64,000 nt of DNA from Gnetum montanum (taxonomy: Eukaryota > Streptophyta > Gnetopsida > Gnetales > Gnetaceae). The DNA is taken from the NCBI GenBank assembly GCA_015680685.1, contig MNCI01007937.1, forward strand, positions 1,578,311-1,642,310, given 5' to 3'. Shown piece by piece: positions 59,202-64,000 of this stretch. A program made the position numbers and the translations under genes. The stretch's first letter is position 1, and every line of letters begins with the position of its first letter. The notes below the pieces were generated by a model. It made no database searches. It was not told where the DNA came from and worked only from the letters and a program-made list of their open reading frames with translations.

Positions 59202-60330
59202 GCCTCTCCTACAAGACTACGATAATGCCACATCTAGTGAGGCAGTTCATTAGAGAACCAACGAATTATATGATAATGAAGATTGGAGTACACAACCCAA
59301 GGTGGGGGTTTCTTATAAACATAAACAAAGGCAACATCGTCCCAACACACAAAAGCACAACTTACCCGATGACGATGAACCCCTACTGGCCATACTACAA
59401 GCCTAACACAAATATAAGAGGCTGTTCGAATCTCCCGTAGGCATCGTAAAGAGAGCCGTCTACCCAGGCTTGATTTAAAAAACTTCCCTAATTTCTCAGG
59501 AGGCTATGAATTAGATCCGCATCAACATTTACAAGCCTTCTACGATGCCTATGCATGGAACAACATCGATAACGGTTGGCAAAAACTCAAGCTCTTTCCT
59601 ATGACACTCGTTGGCCAAGCAAAAGTATGGTATAGATCGTTAAGACCAACTTCAATACGACATTGGCCAAAAATGGTGGAACTCTTTAATGAAAGATATC
59701 AAACCTACACAAGAGTGTCAGCCTTGAGGAAACAAATCCAAGAGTGGAAACAAGCACAACATGAACCGTTGGACATGGCCTTAGAAAGATATTATGCATT
59801 GTTAAAAAACTGTCCAGGCCATGAGTTCTCTGAAGAAAGGCTAATGTATCATATCATTGATGGGCTTTGTGATGAAACAAGAGAGACCTTAGGGATGTAT
59901 GCCCAAGGTCAACTATACGAACTATGAACCCATCAAGTCCAAGCGCTTATTAAGCGGGTAGCAAAAGAAGAAGGAGAAATGGCTAGATGGGAGAGTGTTG
60001 AAAAACATCAACGGGACCAGAATCTCAACCTAACAGAGGTCCATGATCATAAAAAGGAGAAATCAACCTACCACAAGGGGAAAGAACCATCTTTGCTGGT
60101 ACAACAATCATTAGAGGAAGTCGAGGCAAAGATCAATAGGATGTTGGAATGGACACATAAAAAGTGTGGAGAATATATTGATATTATTGGAGATAGAGTT
60201 TTAACAACTCGAGAAGCAAGACAAAGTATCATTAGACAATTAGGAAGAAGGGATGAAGAACACAAGAGCTCAACTGCCAATCATACGTATGAATGCAACA
60301 TTTGCCTGTATGATCACCCCAAGGGCTAGT
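59202..60330 (+). pseudogene. Gag of E5 (best-preserved gag core)
   Basis: The ATG at 59202 opens MPLLQDYDNATSSEAVH. After early stops and a frameshift, the core is open from 59601 to 59927 (108 residues) with WYRSLRPTSIRHWPKMVELF and HIIDGLCDETRETL. After one stop, 59979-60329 stays open for 116 residues, ending in a CNIC...HPKG zinc-knuckle-like motif. The E4 gag has the same order. Gag assembles the element particle. Confidence 0.85.
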
Positions 60331-61205
60331 GCCCAATCCTGTTACATTTATATGAGCATTGGGGGAACACGTTACATCCAGAGTTCATATAGAGACACTG
60401 TGTTCGATCACAGTGGCAACAATCCTAGTCGTGGGGGAAGCCACCCCTAAACTGGAGACACCCTTTGTATCACCTGAATTCAAATGCTTACCTAGTTCAA
60501 TATCCTATTTCCCCAACTGGGTCAACATACTCTACCTCGCCACATTACTATTCTCCTCAATACTATCAACCAATGTCCTCAACACAACCATCGCCTTGTG
60601 TACCTCACACTTCTCCTAATTTTCAACATTCTCATCCTTTCCCTCCTTCTACATCGCCACCAACTGTTCCTAAGGTGTCTGCACCACAACAACAACCTCC
60701 AAACGTTACTTGTGCTACTATTTTCAACAGCAATGAGAGACCTCAACAACATCGAAGGCGTCCCTTCTTTAGAAATGACCATAGGAAGGGACAACAAAAT
60801 TCCAAGGCCACTGCATTCTCTAACTCAGCACAAGTCCAACACTGTGGTGCACCCTTATCTGTGAACCCAACGCCTCATGTTACTTCATTAGGACCACCAA
60901 TTAACACTCTAACAACCATATGGCCCAATGAACACAGCCATGGAGGGTAACATCCTGATCCTTGCATACCATATTATGGTCTCAAATATCATAGTGGGTC
61001 AAGTCGTTATCTGGAAACTACATCTTATAAATTGCCCTACTATGCTTACTATAATCAAGTGTGTGAACCCCAATGGGGTAAGTATGATCGAGTTTCAATA
61101 CTTCCAACATGCAAGGATCCTCATCTTTCATTTATTAATCCTTGCCATGCTCAACTGTTTAGTTATGGGGGATACCCCCCATTCCAATAACAAGAAGGAT
61201 TAATA
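60331..61205 (+). pseudogene. Pro/Gln/Tyr-rich C-terminal linker of E5 gag
   Basis: An open frame of 161 residues (60465-60950) rich in P, S, Q, H and Y, then further pieces to about 61200 containing GGYPPFQ. The corresponding linker lies between gag and protease in E3 and E4. In E5 the sequence stops here and no protease follows. Confidence 0.65.
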
Positions 61206-62586
61206 ACCACTTTTTATTTTCTTTAATTTTATAACTTTTTGTTTTCCAGTTTTTCAGTTTTCAATTTCTTGTTTTATCATTTTGTCTTTTTGTCTTTTTA
61301 CATTTTTGTAAGTAATCTCATCTATGAATAAAACACTCATGTGGCTCGTTGGTTGAGGTGTGTCCTATGTTATCGAGTCTCGAGTGATCAATTATTTGGA
61401 CAATGAGCCCATTGCACCCACTCATCCATTCTACAAATAAGAGGTTCTGTTTAAGGATACAGTGATATTCTTGACATCCTTGAAACTTAAAATTAGTTTT
61501 GTGTTCATTGTACCCAAAATGAAGAAGGATGGACCAAGAGGGAATGATTAGGATGTGACATCAAGGGGACTTGCAGATTCTCTTTGGTGACGTTTGTGGG
61601 AGTTATCATGCAATGTGGTTGTACTAAGATCCTTGTAGATCTAACAAAAAATGGGAGTAAGAGTAATCAAAAGGGCACTCAAAAATCCAATGCTGTTCTA
61701 GGGGATCCCACTGGAAAGACATGCACCCATGCCTGAAGGTTGGCAGCTTCTCTGGATTTAGCAATCACAAAAAAAAGAGCAGAAAGAAAAAAAATAAAAA
61801 CAAAAAAAAAGGAAGTGCCACAAAGCAAAAAAAACAAAATCACTCCTCCCTTGAACAAAATGCCAAGTGATTCTATGCCTTGTTGTTGTGGTACTCTCAT
61901 AGTTGCTCATCATGGGATGAAACAATGCGGTGTCACTGATGAGAGGAATGGACTTGGTCCTAATCTTGGAATGACGGGTTAATGACACATTAATCATGCT
62001 TTACACGTAGGATTCATTGTGCCCTGGGTCAGTTACCTCATGTCCCAATCTCTACAATCCCTTCTGTAGTCCGTCTCATCTCGCTATTCATGTAATTGTA
62101 GCTCGTGTCTCGTATAGCATAGAATTCTTACCTCATCTCAGTGATATCTACATGTGTGTGTTTTTTGAAACTGGTATGGATTACATTTAACCCTTCTAAT
62201 GCCTACAGACATTTTAAGGTGTGGTTACGCAAGGGCATTATAGGTTGGAACCTGCTTTGGGAAGGACCCACTTGCGTGACTTTTGCAATTTGTACTTGTT
62301 GCATACCACCACATCATCTTATACCCTCTGAGTATTTCATTGTCAAATCTATTCTTTCCTTTGTCATCATTTTATCAAACATTCCTCAAAACCAGGTCCT
62401 TTTATGTGTCACCTAAACAAACCAGGTCCTTTTATGTGTCACCTAAACAAACCAGGTCCAACATTAAACTTTTAGGGCAACTTCCTTCAAATATTTCTAA
62501 ATCTAAAAGCACACTAAGCAAAGAATTCAACATTTATTAAAGGCAATGAGTAAGGTATAAAATCATTGAAATTTTTTCAATAACCT
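61206..62586 (+). other. E5 internal region without coding sense
   Basis: No pol domain was found in any frame. It contains a T-rich stretch, a tRNA A-box-like TGGCTCGTTGGTTGAGG at about 61341, an A-rich tract (61770-61845) and a 30-bp tandem repeat (62391-62459). Confidence 0.55.
62391..62459 (+). repeat. Tandem repeat, 30-bp period, 2.3 copies
   Basis: ACCAGGTCCTTTTATGTGTC plus ACCTAAACAA repeats exactly at 62391 and 62421, and starts a third time at 62451. The two full units are identical. Confidence 0.95.
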
Positions 62587-62616
62587 TACTAACAATTGAT
62601 CTTTGTGTGATTATAG
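62587..62616 (+). promoter_or_regulatory. Branch point plus 3' splice acceptor (copy 4, E5)
   Basis: TACTAAC (62587-62593), the perfect branch consensus, then a T-rich stretch and GTGATTATAG with AG at 62615-62616, followed immediately by ATG. The branch A at 62592 is 24 nt from the G, as in the three minus-strand copies. Confidence 0.7.
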
Positions 62617-63122
62617 ATGGCCCCTAAAAGAAGATAACAAGGAGGTCCTTCTCAAGATGTAATCGAATGACTAGGGGGAGGCAGAGGCCAAGGACTTCAT
62701 GTAGAACATGCAGAGTAGGAGGCCCAATCACTCAGCATCCATCATGGAACTCCTATTACTGCATAATATATCCAAGAAAAAGGTGGAGAGGTTAGGGCCA
62801 AAGCCTGTGAAAAGGAATGACAGCTATTTGTGACATAACATGTCAAGGCCAATCAAGTGTTCCCGCAACTGCCATGTTCATGGAAAGTGCCGACTCTATC
62901 AAACATTGGAACATCAGCATGGACGGCTCATAATCCTTGGATAGAAGAGGAGAAATGTCAAGCGCTTCTTCAATGGTATCAATTTCAGAAGCTTGATCGT
63001 GCAGGACAAAGGAGAGGCACCCATAGATGGGCCACCACTACCGGGAACCCCATGAGTTCCATAAGTTTTGTCTTTTGTGTCTGTGTCCAAATTTTGTTTG
63101 ATCCTCCACTGCGGCATGAATA
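62617..63122 (+). pseudogene. Env-position ORF of E5 (degenerate)
   Basis: The ATG directly after the acceptor opens MAPKRR, followed by a stop and a G/R/Q-rich stretch. An open piece, 62857-63123, contains WIEEEKCQALLQWYQFQKL. It has no recognised family. It takes the place held by the ATHILA-like ORF in E1. Confidence 0.45.
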
Positions 63123-63220
63123 AATTCCTAGTCAGTCAATAATCCCATACCTATCCATTGTGTAATCAATTGAACTTATTCCTCCCTTTCTTGGACTCAA
63201 GGACGAGTTGTTATTCAATC

Positions 63221-63229
63221 GTGGGGGTA
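63221..63229 (+). other. Polypurine tract of E5
   Basis: GTGGGGGTA immediately before the 3' LTR start TGATGAGTCATGG. Identical to the minus-strand tract at 6309-6317. Confidence 0.85.
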
Positions 63230-63457
63230 TGATGAGTCATGGTCAATCAGGCCTAATTATCAGAGCCCTGTTATCGAAGCCCTATTATTGGAGCCCTAAT
63301 ACAAGATATGGTCTGTCAGGCCTAGTTATCAAATCCTCAATATTGCAGCCGCGATATCGCGTACGCGATATCCCATCTGCGATATCGCGACCTGCCACAA
63401 TTTCTATAAATAAGAGGTGACTTTCCTTATTCTAGGGGTTAGTTCTTAGTTCCTTAT
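63230..63457 (+). repeat. LTR L9, 3' LTR of E5 (interrupted after 228 bp)
   Basis: Matches L8 from TGATGAGTCATGG through TATAAATA (63405-63412) to TTAGTTCCTTA, then breaks where L10 begins. It has more palindromic CGATATCGCG units than L8. The remainder of this LTR may lie beyond the window, past the inserted element. Confidence 0.88.
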
Positions 63458-64000
63458 TGATGAGTGGCGAGGTACCCCTCCACTCAATCATACGAATATG
63501 AGCGTTACACGCACAATTCGGTCAAACTCCGCAGACGGACTAGTTGTGGCATCTAGACAATTAACCTTAGGTCGTAGTTCATTGTCTTCCCACCTGGACT
63601 AGTATTAACTGTTTCATGTATGGTTTGGTCTAAAGTGAGGTGTATGATGTGTTTCTAACCTAATGCTACTCTTGGGTATGATGGTAAATAAGATTAACTA
63701 AGCTAAGAGAGAAAGGGTGAGAGAGAATCTAGCTAGCTTAAGTGCAATGAACATCCATTCCTCGATTATCCATACACATCTTGGACTTTGTGCACGACTA
63801 CCACTGGGATTACCAAGTGCAGATCCTAGGTAAGCTACTAGGTTACCAAGTAGTCACACTTAAATGCTTGTAATCGAGTTGTACTCATTCTACGTTTAAC
63901 AAGAGTTTAAGGGTGAGAGATATTAACTAAGAAAGCAATAAATAATAATTAAATAATTAATTAATTAAACTAAGTGAATGCTGCAATGATGAAGTAATCT
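63458..64000 (-). repeat. LTR L10, opposite orientation, runs off the window
   Basis: Reverse complement of the 3' part of L8, starting TGATGAGTGGCGAGGTACCC. It sits head-on inside L9. It is probably the end of a complete or solo minus-strand copy inserted into the 3' LTR of E5. Its other end is outside the window. Confidence 0.85.

Larger units (their letters stand above)
58187..63457 (+). mobile_element. Element E5: gag-only gypsy element, plus strand
   Basis: 5' LTR (58187-59055), primer-binding site, gag, about 1.4 kb without coding sense, acceptor cassette plus a short ORF, polypurine tract, then a 3' LTR cut at 63457. Protease, RT, RNase H and integrase are absent, so it must have relied on enzymes of relatives. 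The LTR ends TGATGAGT/ACTCATCA and the gag sequence show it belongs to the same family as E0-E4. It is the only plus-strand member. Confidence 0.85.

Overview
The window looks like nuclear DNA of a seed plant with a large, repeat-rich genome. The evidence is split genes with 3-6.5 kb introns, plant-type Ty3/gypsy elements of the Athila/Tat lineage, an RTE-type LINE, tRNA-derived SINEs, a plant-only TBL (trichome birefringence-like) gene and a plastidic-glucose-transporter-like gene. A gymnosperm would fit, but the sequence does not prove it. There is one assembly gap (24264-24741). I see no bacterial-type genes, CRISPR arrays, rRNA or intact tRNA genes.

Left third (1-33011): a dense nest of decayed Ty3/gypsy elements, all on the minus strand, with seven recognisable LTRs (L1-L7: 1721-2600, 5401-6308, 10115-10949, 14038-14887, 22547-23281, 31253-32090, 32099-33011). 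Between them lie a gag remnant (1-1595), two copies of an extra ORF (2601-5290, 6590-9419), an internally deleted element with only integrase (10950-14037), and two near full-length gag-protease-RT-RNaseH-integrase skeletons (14888-22546, 23282-31252). All reading frames are broken.

Middle (33012-58186): two genuine genes in convergent orientation. A 13-exon plus-strand gene (33911-50426) encodes a predicted 721-residue MFS sugar transporter related to plastidic glucose transporters. Its exon phases all agree. It has an extra ~100-residue central loop, several changed signature residues and a C-terminal tail of seven 13-residue repeats ending exactly at the stop codon. A 4-exon minus-strand gene (56602-51917) encodes a 429-residue TBL/DUF231 protein with the GDS and DxxH motifs of wall polysaccharide O-acetyltransferases. 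The transporter introns hold an RTE LINE with a SINE inside it, several direct and tandem repeats, a G-rich tract and a gag-like relic. Two SINEs lie beyond the TBL gene, one with a clean 15-bp target-site duplication.

Right end (58187-64000): a plus-strand element of the same LTR family with gag only and no pol. Its 3' LTR is broken after 228 bp by another LTR in the opposite orientation that runs off the window.

The most notable retroelement signal is a branch-point/acceptor cassette (TACTAAC-like, branch A exactly 24 nt before the final G of AG). It sits ahead of the ORF in the envelope position in four copies whose downstream ORFs differ, which suggests a spliced subgenomic RNA with a swappable ORF. 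The most notable host signal is the remodelled transporter.
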